Shown: piece after piece, positions 27,880-39,500 of the stretch
Position numbering within the stretch: position 1 is the stretch's first letter
Layout: each line of letters begins with the position of its first letter
Assembly: GCA_030220185.1 (NCBI GenBank)
Contig: JASPKZ010010273.1
Location: 744,001 to 808,000, forward strand
Direction of reading: 5' to 3'
DNA: 64,000 bases
Source of the DNA: Diploptera punctata
Taxonomy: Eukaryota > Arthropoda > Insecta > Blattodea > Blaberidae
Translations under genes and position numbers: made by a program
Notes under the pieces: model-generated
Seen by the model: the letters and a program-made list of their open reading frames with translations, nothing else
What the model was told of the DNA's origin: nothing
The model's database searches: none

Positions 27880-28500
27880 TACTCACTGGCACTATCGAAC
27901 CCGTAGGTTCATGGCCGCACGGACATAAGCTCTCCATACATCCCTATCCTGAGCTAATGCTTTTCAATCATTCCCTGTATAATCTACTTCCCTCAAATCA
28001 TAGTTAATGTTGTTCTCCCACCTCATTCTTGGTCTACCAACTGGGCGTTTTCCTTCTGGCTTTCCTACAAGAAGTTTCCATGCACGTCTTTCATTCCCCA
28101 TACGCGCAACTTGTCCTGCCCATCGCAGTCTACGAGACCTAACTGTTCTTATTATATCTGGCTTCCTATAAAGACCATGTAGTTCATTGTTATGTAGTCT
28201 TCTCCATTCACCTGTCTGTTCATCTCTCTTTGGTCCAAAAATTTTCCTAAGAACTTTATTCTCAAATACTCGTAATCTCCTTTCCTCCCTTAAAGTAAGA
28301 GTCCATGTTTCGCACCCATATAATATAACTGGTAGAATAATAGTTTTATATATTTTCAGCTTAACATTTTTTGAAAGGAGTTGGGACATCAAAAGTCTCT
28401 GCAATGCATAATAGCATGCATTTCCAGAATTGAGCCTATGTTTAATTTCTTTGTGCATCTCATTCCTATTTGTGATTATTGTTCCTAGGTATTTGAATTC
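27880..28500 (-). pseudogene. RTE-like LINE, 5'-truncated copy
   Basis: Minus strand encodes the ORF2 C-terminal ~164+ residues without a break: [78 protein letters not shown]. The 3' tail is CAGTGAGTAAGTAAGT. The open frame is short of the reverse transcriptase core, so it is non-functional. It aligns with 47590-48215. Confidence 0.85.
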
Positions 28501-28716
28501 AGCCCAAAATATAAAACATAAAATTGAATACGCCTGAAATAAACTACAGATGTGACATCATGGACTGTTCCTATATTCTCAAATAGTAAGCCATTGTATC
28601 ACTTGTAATTCCCCGTGCCCCCCTTCGTCCCTTGCTTTCATTCTTCTCGCCTGTTTACTATACATATTGTGGTCTGTTAAAATGTATCATAAACCTTCAA
28701 CAATTTGGTTCCTGTT

Positions 28717-28922
28717 GGTCGGCCATGTTGGTCTAGTGGTAATGTTCCTTGCTCTAGTCCTAAGGGTTGCAGATTCAAACCTGGGCAGGTCAATGGATTT
28801 TTTCAGATGGAGGGCCCTGGCATCTGGAGATTTGAAGGCTTGTAAAATAATCTTAAGCTTAAAAAAAGAGAGGTCTCTAAGCAAAATGTACAAATCTTCA
28901 TCATCCAAGTAATACCTTAGTT
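28717..28922 (+). mobile_element. SINE family G copy 2, left part
   Basis: tRNA-like head GGTCTAGTGGTAATGTTCC...GATTCAAACCTGG and body like 3096-3499. Interrupted at ATACCTTAGTT (28912-28922); the element resumes at 29764. Confidence 0.75.
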
Positions 28923-29629
28923 TTAATTTGAAGAGAAAAATTTTCGCCTAGACCGGGACTCGAACCCGGGACCCTTGGCTTTCCGGGCCAAGTGCTCTAC
29001 CAACTGAGCTACCGAGGCGAGTTACGATCTAGATGCAAATTTTTCTCTTATATATGTTGTAATTCCCTATCGCCAAATGCTTTTGAAACCATTGTTTCTA
29101 TCTTTGCAAATGGCAGCTTCTTAGTTAAGAAGACATTTATTGGGAATTTAACATTACTTTATAAAGCTAGTAAGGCTTCTAATGATGTTTTTATTATTGA
29201 TTTAACATTTCTCAATGAAAGATAAATTTAATTTGAAGAGAAAAATTTTTGCCTAGACCGGGACTCGAACCCGGGACCCTTGGCTTTCCGGGCCAAGTGC
29301 TCTACCAACTGAGCTACCGAGGCGAGTTACGATCTAGACGCAAATTTTTCTCTTATATACGTTGTAATTCCCTATTGTCAAATGCTTTTGAAACCATTGT
29401 TTCTATCTTTGCAAATGGTTTCAAAAGCATTTGGCGATAGGGAATTACAACGTATATAAGAGAAAAATTTGCGTCTAGATCGTAACTCGCCTCGGTAGCT
29501 CAGTTGGTAGAGCACTTGGCCCGGAAAGCCAAGGGTCCCGGGTTCGAGTCCCGGTCTAGGCAAAAATTTTTCTCTTCAAATTAAATTTATCTTTCATTGA
29601 GAAATGTTAAATCAATAATAAAAACATCG
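28923..29629. repeat. Three tRNA-like units: two direct, one inverted
   Basis: Units at ~28925 and ~29232 are direct copies (period about 307 bp), each with AGAGAAAAATTT, a minus-strand tRNA-like sequence and TTTTTCTCTTATATA. The third (tRNA at 29489-29561, plus strand) is a near-perfect inverted copy: arms ~29184-29393 and ~29413-29628 with a 19 nt loop. The tRNA-like core has intact A (TAGCTCAGTTGG) and B (GGTTCGAGTCC) boxes, but the anticodon loop is 9 nt unless the stem is shifted, so I do not assign an amino acid. Confidence 0.8.
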
Positions 29630-29640
29630 ATACCTTAGTT

Positions 29641-29763
29641 AATAAATAAGGTGAATGTGGTACATCCTGTCTCTTAAATAATAATTTATGAGGTAAGATG
29701 TACCAGATTCACCTTATTTATTAAGAAGAACCTCATAATCTTACTTCCTATTGTAATTTATTA
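29641..29763 (+). mobile_element. Minimal Penelope-like insertion (123 bp)
   Basis: Flanked by ATACCTTAGTT (29630-29640 and 29764-29774). Short inverted arms AATAAATAAGGTGAATGTGG / CACCTTATTTATT around TATGAGGTAAGATG, with tail ACCTCATAATCTTACTTCCT. Confidence 0.85.
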
Positions 29764-29774
29764 ATACCTTAGTT

Positions 29775-29900
29775 GCCTACTAGATGTCTCATTGGGTTGG
29801 TATGCTAACCACCTGCTATTTGACATATGTAGGGAAATAAGTGTAACTAAAATAGCTTGGTCTAGAAGCTCCTAACAAAGGAGAGCTATGGCTACATTCA
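29775..29900 (+). mobile_element. SINE family G copy 2, right part
   Basis: GCCTACTAGATGTCTCATTG and GTATGCTAACCACCTGC align with the 3' part of the G copy at 3096-3499 (CGTAGATGTCAGTATGAGG...GACCACATACC). Confidence 0.6.
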
Positions 29901-29929
29901 AAAATCCATACAGCCAATAAGTAAGTAGT

Positions 29930-30560
29930 TCTTGTTGTTTCCTCTGAAAACATGTGAAGCACTTCCATCTATCTCTTTGCATAGCTATTGTTTTGACCTC
30001 TTTCCGTGTTTTATTCCTTTTATGGATTTCTTCTATCAACCTCCTCCAAGTTTCTTGGGACGTGCTTTTTCATTTGGCTCCATGTGGGTTCCAATCAAGT
30101 ACCTCTTCTTCTATTGCTCTATCTAATTTCCTGAGTGTGTGTGAACACCTCTTCTTCTACTGCTCTATCTAATTTCCTGAGTGTGTGTGAACAGTCCTTC
30201 CAAATTTTTATTTGTCTATCTGTTGGTTTCTGCCTAGTCTGTTCACATATGTTTTCATTTGATATTCTTTCTAGCCATCTTACTTGAAGGATCCTTTGTA
30301 AATATCTATTTATAAATGTCTGTATTATATTTTGTATTTACTTTGTTACTCTGCATCTTTCACATTCATATAAAATTGAACAAATTATATATTTGTATTG
30401 AATATCTTTATCTTTATTCTTTTTTTATATGCTTTTAGCTTTCCAGATGGGGCATAATTGTATAAATACTCATTTGCTTCTTTTATTCTATTTTTTTTAG
30501 TCTTCATCTGTTCCATCTTCTATTTTAATTATACTGCCTAGATAAGTAAAAAAAATCAGT
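29930..30560 (-). pseudogene. LINE ORF2 C-terminal fragment
   Basis: Minus strand pieces: TWRRLIEEIHKRNKTRKEVK, AMQRDRWKCF, and further upstream SILYECERC and SFKWDGKEYQMK-like sequence. The WRR...RDRW motif is a usual LINE C-terminus. A 46 bp tandem duplication (30102-30193, CCTCTTCTTCTATTGCTC...) lies inside it. Confidence 0.6.
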
Positions 30561-30579
30561 TTGTTCTATTTCTTTATTT

Positions 30580-30612
<33 letters not shown>
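30580..30612. repeat. (TA)n microsatellite
   Basis: About 14 TA units after a T-rich run. Confidence 0.85.
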
Positions 30613-30787
30613 GATAACTTGTCATTTACTTTTGTGTTTATTCTCATTTCATAATTTTATTTATAAACATAAATAAAATGTTTATATTGAATCCAATAGT
30701 TTTTCCTTCTTATAATCTTTTTAACATTGTTGACATGTCATATATATATAAAAGCTAGAAGACACACATCATCTGCAAAATCCAACA

Positions 30788-31175
30788 AGGGAACTTTCAA
30801 CTATTGCATGTCGAAAACTACTTCGAAATTTCTCTCAGAGAAGATCATGTCCAAAAAAATTATCTGCTACCTTCAATTGCTAGGCACTAAAATTCAGGGC
30901 CAAATCTCTCATTTAAACTATAGGGAAGTGATATAACACCTGACCTGATGTATTGGTTAACTCTGACAACCTGCCGTCTGTGCTATGCCCCTCCTCTTTC
31001 TACTCAAGCAGGAATGTTCATCTGCTACATACAGTGGGTTGCCATTGCTAGAATCTAGCTTCAATTTCTGTGTCATGCAGTTAAAAAGGCAGATAATTTT
31101 TTGAACATGGTCTTGGTACATAACAACAATTCTCTGAGAGAAATTTCAAGATAAGTTTCGGCATGTAGTCGTTAA
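30788..31175. repeat. Inverted-repeat element beside piggyBac
   Basis: About 85 bp at 30788-30872 (ACTTTCAACTATTGCATGTC...AAAAAAATTATCTGC) is inverted at 31092-31180. The outer end of the right arm meets the TTAA at 31172. It may be a separate MITE or part of the neighbouring element. Confidence 0.5.
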
Positions 31176-32531
31176 AAGTACCTTGTAAGTGGAGTTGTGG
31201 GGTCGAAAAAGATACCAACAGAAAATGTGATAGTATGTGCAGTTATTGTATTTATTGTGAAAAATAGAATTATAAAATAGTTTGTTTATTTAACTAACTG
31301 ATTGTGGAATAATATGGATCATTTGGGGAGGGGAAATTCACTAAATTACAGGATATAGCACAAGTGTAGTGAAAAATAGAACAATAATTACCACGAACAT
31401 CTATACAATGAATTTGTCAGATTTTGTGTTCACTCACATTTTTTCACTGAAATTTCAAAATACACTGAATAAAAACATCACGTAATTTACAAAAACTTTC
31501 TTTCATAATAGGATGTTCCTAATTCTCCACATAACTGATCAGCATGTTCTAGCACATTGGTCTATCATATCTAACACAATACTGGTTTGTTTTCTTTTCG
31601 TTTGAACGAAGACACAATGCACAGTTTTCTTTTACATCCTTTATTGGTCTTCCATTCTTCTGAAATAGTTTTTTCAGAATCCTGGAAACAATCATTCTGA
31701 GTTTTTTTGGTAGTTGATCATTTACATATCTTTCGTTCAGGTATGGCTCTGTAAATTGTCGGCCTAAAGTTTTCAGGAATTCAAAGTGAGAAATAGGCTT
31801 GTAATCCTTGAAAGATGATTGCAATACCTAACAATTAACATCATTTTTGTTCAGAATAGCATAGCAGACAGCCAAGGGACCATCTCCATCTTCGCCTGCT
31901 TGTGCTGTATGTAAAAACGTTTTGTTCAAAGGTATCTACTCCCCCTTTCGAACTATTATAAAAATACGAATATAATTTGTGGTTTGCATGTCTCAGGATC
32001 AGTACATTTCGTATAGTGCATGTTAGATAGCATAATTGCAGCTTTTTATTTTTCAGGTACATGCGAAATAATTGTTTGATCTCTAAACCCATACTCTATG
32101 ATGTCCATTATAGGCGTCTTGTTTGTTTGGAAGGATATGCTAAAAAATTTCAGTCACATTCTAGTTCTGAATCTGTTTCATGTTCTGAATAATTATAGTC
32201 AGGGTCTTTTCAAAGACCAGGAAATCAGTATCAAGCACTGATATACGTTTACGAGCATGATAGACCATATTAACACCATTGTTATATAAACTAACGTTCA
32301 ACAAAAATACTGGAATGCTACTGGAGTTGTGAGGTCGTAAAGAATACCACTCTTTATTGTACTTATACACAGAGAAAGTAACAGTACTTACAGGTTACAG
32401 ACCATGGCTAAGGGTCAATATTAAATAAAGGGAAAGCTACTCAAAAGGATTTTGAAAAAAAAAAGAAATGGATTTTAAAATGTCAGGGGTGTCCAGTTTC
32501 ATTGGTATTATAAAAGACCCCACAACTCTGG
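31176..32531 (-). pseudogene. piggyBac transposase remnant
   Basis: Minus strand pieces: YSLRPHNSSSIPVFLLNVSL region (32370-32161), NSSKGGVDTFEQNVFTYSTS then RRRWRWSLGCLL (near 31970-31870), FLKTLGRQFTEPYLNERYVN, and the cysteine-rich end CALCLRSNEKKTNQYCVRYD (31650-31560). GGVDxFEQ...Y and the CxxC tail are hallmarks of piggyBac transposases. TTAA lies at 31172-31175 and 32532-32535; inverted tracts GGAGTTGTGGGGTC (31191) and GACCCCACAACTCT (32517) sit inside. The N-terminal half and an intact frame are missing. Confidence 0.8.
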
Positions 32532-32584
32532 TTAAGGCTTAATATTTACACTTAACTCATCGATACTTTTGAAATTCATGACGA

Positions 32585-32745
32585 TACACTGTTGAGGTCA
32601 CTATGTAATATTTATAATATGAAAATATTTCACAAGCTGAAGATGAAGCATATGCTTCGAAAGTACTCCACACACCACATCCAATGTTGAGGAAGACTGA
32701 GATCTCGGGTACTCTATTTTTATATTATAAATATTAATTAACTCA
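32585..32745 (+). mobile_element. Penelope-like snap-back with ribozyme-like core
   Basis: Short arms ATATTTATAATATGAAAATA (~32608) and its inverted copy at ~32718-32742. Core CTGAAGA (32637-32643), T, hairpin GAAGC-ATAT-GCTTC, GAAA, palindrome AGTACT (32662-32667), C. Target duplication not found; stem I pairing is poor. Confidence 0.5.
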
Positions 32746-34175
32746 TGCCCCAAATGGGAGTCAATGACCAATCATTTTTCAATGAATTTTGTTTTACATC
32801 CAATGACAGTTGTATTTCCCCTCGTTCTTTATAGATTTCTCTTTACCAGCTCCTGCTTTTTTTGATATAGAAATCTCCTCCTTTTTAATATTCTGAACAG
32901 GTCAGAGCATTTTTTTTGCAGTGACTGATTCTCCAACAAATACACTGAATATAGCAAATTATGAACAGATTTACTTTAAACTACACATTTGATAATTGTG
33001 TGTTCAATAATTGAGTTTTGAAATAATGATTTTACCGAATTGTTTACTGAAAAATTAATAACCTATAATGTTGGTTATAATATACAGTTTGACGTGTTTA
33101 ATTTTTTTTCTCCACTATGGTGCATTCTTACAATATTGCAATCCTATTTGGCAATAAATAATATGATCAAGTTGCAGTGACCAAATAAGACCAACAAAAA
33201 AACTTTATATTTGATAATATTTTGGCTAAATTTTAGTGAAAAATTTCATACTGCCTCATATTTTTCAAATTTGAAATTCTGGTATTTTTTCAATAACATC
33301 TAGGAATTCGTTAAAAAATTTTGAAAATGACATTCTGAAATGTTTTAACACAGCAGGCAAGTGAAAATTCCTCAGTGTCCCTTACTGAACAAGATAAATA
33401 AATTTGATAAAAGTAAATAATTGGATGAGGAGATATGGAATGACAAGTTAAATGGAGGTTTTCGTCTGAAACTCTATCCCTACAATAAGAACATGACCCT
33501 AGATGAATAAGCAAACAAAAATGTAAGAACAATAACCTCCTACCCTACCACTCAGGTAGCTGCCATTTCCATCTTGCTACCTAAGAGCAGTCCTTACCTT
33601 GTGAGTGGATTACACCATTTAATTGTAGTAAAGACTGGTTGCTCTTAAATATGAAGCAGTGCTTTTTGAAATTAGTGAAGTTCTTGTAGGTAAGGCCAAC
33701 ATTATTCTCACTTACATCAAACTGCCAAATATAGCATGATAAATATACTTCATAATGTGACATGGAGGGCACTTTTTCATTGTACGAAACACCAGACAGG
33801 CATTATAGTTTACTATCTGAATACGTTACGAACAAAATTGATAACTGGACCAAGTAGACCAAGACTAGATACTGTGGAAGGACCATTTCTTAAAAAAAAA
33901 CTAATGTTAAAATAATTTTAACTCTATTTATTTCACCATGTTCATAGTTGATTAAATCTTACTATAATTGCAAAGAGAGTTCCGAAACAATCCCTAGAAT
34001 TAATTGTGGATTAATAACATTTAACATCTTGTTTCTCCAAATATGACATACTGGACTTGGTCTACTTGTGCTCTTAAACAATCAAATTTAATGTTATTGT
34101 TATATTTGCATGTACTTGAATTCAAATATCTTCATGCAATATAAATGGAAATCATCCAATGGGAGGATCTTTATA
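32746..34175. other. Intergenic, no recognised feature
   Basis: AT-rich; short open frames have no motif. Nothing supported. Confidence 0.45.
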
Positions 34176-34179
34176 GACA

Positions 34180-34425
34180 ATTGGCTCAAGTCGTTCACCG
34201 GGGATGTCGCCCCTGCATGATGGCCATCTTTACCTCCAGAACATGCTGCGTCTGATACTTATTTTCATTAGGAGCTAAGTTGACCACAGGGTCAGGATGC
34301 TGCCAGAAGGTTTGGTCCAGCTAAAAATCCTAACCCCATCGAGACTCGAACCCACGACATTCTGGTTTGTAGTGTGATTCCTCAAACAACTACACTATGT
34401 TGTGAACCATGAAAATAGCTTCAAA
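34180..34425 (-). mobile_element. SINE family 4 copy, diverged
   Basis: Reverse complement of the family at 10476: GCATGATGGCCATCTTTAC, GATGCTGCCAGAAGG, and the B box GACTCGAACCC near 34349. Confidence 0.7.
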
Positions 34426-34689
34426 TCATGAACATGATATTTTATATTGGGACAAAAATAATTAAATAGATAATTAAAATGGAAATACAGTGAACATCTT
34501 GATTTCTTGGGTCACAAATAAGATCTGGTTGTCTCATTTATGTGCTGGTATGTACATTTATATATTATAAAGGGCTTGTGCATGTAAATGTACATAGAAA
34601 ACAGTAGCTTCATAATATTTTTGTGTCATCATTTTTCATATTTTGGTATACATTTTTTCATATAATTCCTCACTCTACTTATGATAAAC

Positions 34690-35340
34690 ATTTCAACTCT
34701 CTTCCTCTATACACACTGGTTTACCTTCAACTCCCACTCACTTAATAATGTTATTCTTTGGTTTCAAGATCATCTTAATTTGAGTCTTACAATAGTTAAA
34801 TTTTTCAGCTAATTTTCTTACCAAAATTTCATTTTTGCATTCACTTATAACTTTAACACGCTTCTCTAAGTTCAAGTTAATTGTCTTCTTACTGCACAAT
34901 TTTCACTTTTCCTATCTCTTTCTCTTTACTACCACAATTTCTGCTAATGGTTTCAGTGTTAGGTGCAGCACATAAGATACCAACCCAACACCACAATTTA
35001 CATTTGATTTCCACTCACTTCTTTGATTTCTAGATCATGTTAATTTGAGTTTACCACAGTTTAATTTTTTAACTAGATCTAATTTTCTCTTTGAAATTCC
35101 ATTTTTATGTTCATGAATAACTCTAACACACTTCCACAGCTTCAAGATATTTGCCTTCATATTGCACATTTTTCACTTTTCCATTGACAAATGAAACAAC
35201 AGTGACAAACTTTTCTTGTTTCATTCTCTCTACACCATGGTTTACATTTGATTCCCATTCACTTTTAAACATCACTCTTTAATTTCAAGATTGTGTTAAT
35301 GTGAATCATACCACAATTAAAATGTCTTTGATCTCACACT
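34690..35340. repeat. Degenerate ~260 bp tandem repeat, about 2.5 copies
   Basis: The words TTTCAAGATCAT (34762), TTTCTAGATCAT (35027) and TTTCAAGATTGT (35283) head similar segments (CACTCACTT..., TTAATTTGAGT..., TTTTTCACTTTTCC), spaced 265 and 256 bp. Confidence 0.6.
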
Positions 35341-35429
35341 TTACTGTACTTACATACATTTTTAATATACAAAGAAACCTCTCTTAAAAACCATTGTATT
35401 AACCTCCCTTTAACCAAATTTTCTTGGAA

Positions 35430-35800
35430 TCAACATTAAAATCAATAAATAAGGCGAGTCTATTACATCTTACCTCATAAAAAACATAAAATTGATGTAA
35501 ACACCAAATTATTAAAACCATGAAAAAATACTAAAGAAATCACCATTTGGGAGAAGAACAGGGATAGAATCATGAATTTTGAAATTCCTGGGAGAGGAAT
35601 TTGATATGCAAATTCTTTGGTTCACCAAAAGATGGAGTGGGAGTTGACATCCAGGGCTGACAACATAAAAATCAACAGTATAGACAAAGCTGAAGATGAA
35701 ACACAAGTGTATATTGAAACATGTCCAAAAAGAACTACATTTTATGAGGTAAGATGCAACAGACTCACTTTATTTATTAAGGAAACCTCATAATGTTGCT
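35430..35800 (+). mobile_element. Penelope-like monomer with endonuclease end
   Basis: The left end AATAAATAAGGCGAGTC is the inverse of the right end GACTCACTTTATTTATT. The interior encodes the last part of the nuclease ORF (NRDRIMNFEIP, then VHQKMEWELTSR) and the core CTGAAGA...GAAACATGTC (35690-35725, palindrome ACATGT). Tail ACCTCATAATGTTGCTTCCT. No target duplication recognised. Confidence 0.75.
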
Positions 35801-35861
35801 TCCTATTGTAATTTTAGTAATATTAATATAGAAAAACTTCTATTGAAAGACTATAATTTGT

Positions 35862-36090
35862 TTGGCTTAACTTTGCAAGAAATTTGTAGAAAGAGACAGC
35901 AGTGCTCACCTCTCTCACTCGCACCAGTGTTGTCGGTGTTTCTACACCAGATGTTAATAGGGGTATGGGGGAAGATGAAAACTGACAACAGAGTGGGTTC
36001 TTTCTCTTGTACTGGGGCGAAAGCGGTTAAGGATCTACCCTTATATATCCACCTCTCTCTTTGCCAAGTTAAGCCAGATATACAATAGCC
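35862..36090. mobile_element. MITE family B copy 1
   Basis: Ends TTGGCTTAACTTTGCAAG and CTTTGCCAAGTTAAGCCAGA are inverted copies. The interior (TCACCTCTCTCACTCG, GTTGTCGGTGTTTC) matches 41988-42222 in the opposite orientation. No transposase. Confidence 0.7.
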
Positions 36091-36288
36091 CTATCCCTGA
36101 CCACTAACCAGTCATAAATTACTGTTTTGTTTTCAACTTTTATTTAGTGACCAACATATCATATTCCCACAATGGACTTAAAAGTGTGAGATCAAATCAA
36201 ATTAATATTATTAGAACCCTGTTGAAAATAAAGGTATTGGATATTGTGAAGCAGCAAGGGGTAATGAAGCAGCAAGGGGTAACCAATT

Positions 36289-36414
36289 ATATTATTTTTG
36301 GTCTGGATATCTTACCTCAATATTAATATTAATATTGAGGTAAGATGTCCAGACCAAAAATAATATAATTAAAATAACCTCAAAATATAACTTCCTAAAA
36401 TTAAATATTATATT
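36289..36414 (+). mobile_element. Minimal Penelope-like palindrome (126 bp)
   Basis: Flanked by a 15 bp duplication AAGGGGTAACCAATT (36274-36288 and 36415-36429). Arms ~36289-36327 and ~36330-36372 pair around AATATTAATATT. Tail ACCTCAAAATATAACTTCCT. Same subfamily as 58897-59327. Confidence 0.9.
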
Positions 36415-38489
36415 AAGGGGTAACCAATTTCATTGCCAATAATAGGTGGATCAAGTGATTCAGAGTGTGCAGAATTTTCTGCATAAAGCTGGTATGAAGA
36501 CGTGAAGACTAGCAGTATCATCTTTCCTCGGTTTCTGCATGTACATAAGGGACTGTCTTTTATTTTAAAACAGTAGTAATAACTGTTTATTTTCCTGTGC
36601 CCTGTTAAGGAAGTAGTTATTTTTCCATTAATGGTACGTTTAATTTCAATCTTTCTTTCACACTAGGTAAAAAAGGATTTTGTCACTGCATCTAAAGTTA
36701 TTCTGGAATAGTCATTATTCTGCTATCTTGTGAATTGCTACTGTTTTTTGATGGATAGGAAGATGGTGACCAGTTTCTAGATATTCTAGCGCTTTGAGAC
36801 TTGCTAGCTGTTCTGCTTGATTGTTCGTGCTGTGATTTTGTAGTCTGTATTGTAGCTCATGTGTAGGTAGTTTGTTGATGTATATGGCAATTTCTGCTCC
36901 TACACCTGTGTCTCCTTTGCTATCATCGGTGTATATGTTGAGATCATATTCCAATTTCTTCTGCTTTCTTTTTATCATGTAAATCTCGGCAGGATGCGGC
37001 CACTGCGAGTAGTGTCTTGGAATGTCCAAAGTTGTTTCTATTGGGTTCCCTTTCTTTATTGTGTCGAAACTTGCTAACTTTGGATCTCTAATATTATTGG
37101 AGTATTTTTTGTTAGGATGCATAATGCTTCATGTGACATGGTACAAAAAGCCTTGGCTATTCTAATATTTATTAATCTCTGCACTTGATTTAGTTTTATT
37201 GCATTATGTTGTTTGTTGATGGCTTCAATCCAGATGGGGCTTCATATGATAAGATTGAAAATATAGCGCCTTTGTAAATAATTCTCATTACATCAGAATT
37301 CAGTGCCCAATTCATTTTTGCACATTTTGCTAATGCATGTATCAGATTAGTACACTTTTGAGTTACTAGATATATATGTTTGTCAAATTTAAACTTTTTG
37401 TCGTTACATTGGTCGTTACATCAAGGTATTTTATACTCTCTGATTCCTGTTGTTCAGGAAATTGTTTTGAGTTCTTGCCACTTGAAGTCTTCTTTTTGTT
37501 ATACCAACAGTCTTGATTTCTGTTCATTGAATGTAATTTTATGTTTTGCCCAACATTCGACCTTATACAAGTCAAAGTTTGTATTGTTTTCCAGCTTAAT
37601 GAGTGAGGCTTTCTCTTTTGGTGATCATCAGAAAATCATCTGCAAAGACTAGGACCTTTGTATGTTTACCATATTCTAAATTCAGGAGTGAATTATACTG
37701 GATGTTCCAGAATCCCGGATAACAGCAAGATCCTTGTGGGCAACCTTTGCTGATGGATTTTTTAATTGATGCACTGTTTCTGTTAATGATGCTGTTCTTC
37801 CATAGAAATAGCTTTTAAAAAGCTCATAAATATTTTTGTATATAACGACATGAGAGCTACATATTGTCCATTTATGGTCTCTTGTACAGTTTTCTTTAAT
37901 GACATCACTGCATCCACAGTACTAGTTTGAGGTTTAAACCCAAATTGCCATTGATTCATTAAATTGCTACTGTACATATGGTACATTATTCGTTTTATTG
38001 ATAGTTTTTCTAGTACTTTTACTGACATTTAGGAGACTGATTGGTCAGTATTTTGATCCATCATTGGTGTCTTCTTTTCCTGGCTTTGCAATTGGTATAA
38101 TTTTAACATGTTTCCATTTTTTTAGGAAAACATCCTGTTCTGAGGCTTGCATTATACATCGCAGTAAGGATAGCTCATAATAATACTGGTCAACATGATT
38201 TTTGTTTCATGAGTACCAATAGTTGTACTTAATGCAGTTTTTATCATGTTTTCAAATATGTATTCGGAATTTCTCCATCACCCACAGTTTATTTAAATAA
38301 CACTAGTTAACAAGGTTTTTGGCATATGCTTGAAACTATATGTATCAAATCAAGTTTTATGTGCTATTTAAGAATATGAATATGAAAATGTTCCATCACC
38401 CTCAAATTTTTAGGAAATCACTAAAATATATCTAAAAATATGAAAAAAATTGTAGTATGCATAAATTATTATAATTATTATTAATTATT

Positions 38490-38960
38490 AACGAATTGTG
38501 GAGCATATCTAGAAATCAGTTTCCAAAGCTTAGTGATGCAAAAGTGAAAGAGGGAATATTCATTGGCCCCCAAATACAAAGACTTGTACATGATGATACC
38601 TTTGAGAGAAAGTTAAATGATACAGAGCTAGCAGCCTGGAAGGTCTTATGTGAGGTAGTGAATGGGTTTCTGGGAAATAATAAAGCAGAAAATGATCAAC
38701 AGTTGGTTCAAGAACTTCTGAAGAGTTACCAAAAACTAGGATGCAGACTGTCTCCGAAAATTGATTTTCTCCATTTGCACCTGGAATTTTTCCCTGTGAA
38801 TTTGGTTTCTGTCAGTGACGAGCAAGCGGAAAGATTTAATCAGTATATTCAGAAAATGGAGCTGAGATATCAAGGTAGATGAGATCCTCACATGATAGGT
38901 GACTGACTATTGCTGGTTTTTAGTTAGGGAGACTGACACACACTAAGAGGAAGAATTAAC
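38490..38960 (+). pseudogene. Conserved arthropod protein of unknown function, broken
   Basis: An open frame at 38496-38882 encodes FPKLSDAKVKEGIFIGPQIQ, LNDTELAAWKVLCEVVNGFL, LLKSYQKLGCRLSPKIDFLH and SVSDEQAERFNQYIQKMELR. I recall similar proteins, usually continuing RYQGRWDxxMxADYCW, in many arthropod gene sets, but cannot name the family. Here the next codon after QGR is TGA where Trp is expected, then DPHMIGD, a further stop and a shifted CWF. The frame is therefore broken and truncated. It lies inside the insertion that splits the LINE. Confidence 0.55.
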
Positions 38961-39103
38961 TATAAGTCTTATTTTATTTAATTTTAAAAGTAGCTGTCAC
39001 ATTTATAATCCATATTACCTGTATGTATCAGTTAATAAGTAGTACTACACAAAGGGTTTTGACTATTAATTCTTAGGATTTTTAAATTCCAAATACAATT
39101 TCA

Positions 39104-39500
39104 AACTATATTTGAAGAGAAAAATTTTCGCCTATACCAGGACTCGAACCCGGGACCCTTGGCTTTCCGGGCCAAGTGCTCTACCAACTGAGCTACCGAG
39201 GCGAGTTACGATCTAGACGCAAATTTTTCTCTTATGTACGTTGTAATTCCCTCGCGCCAAATGCTTGAAACCATAGCTTCTATCTTTGCAAATGGCGGCT
39301 TCTTAGTTAAGAAGACATTTATTGGGAATTTAACACTACTTTATAGCCAGTAGGGCTTCTATTGACAATTTTATTATTAATTTAACACTTCTCATTGAAG
39401 GATAAATTATATTTGAAGAGAAAAATTTTCGCCTATACCAGGACTCGAACCCGGGACCCTTGGCTTTCCGGGCCAAGTGCTCTACCAACTGTGTTTAGTT
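39104..39500 (-). repeat. Direct pair of tRNA-like units
   Basis: A full unit (AGAGAAAAATTTTCGCC, tRNA-like at ~39128-39205, TTTTTCTCTTATG) is followed after ~310 bp by a second tRNA-like copy cut at TCTACCAACTG (39492). Core sequence is nearly identical to the units at 28923-29629. Confidence 0.8.

Noticed and set aside
29489..29561. Functional tRNA gene
   Set aside because: A and B boxes are good, but the anticodon loop has nine bases unless shifted, one acceptor pair is mismatched, and the sequence is part of a multicopy repeat.
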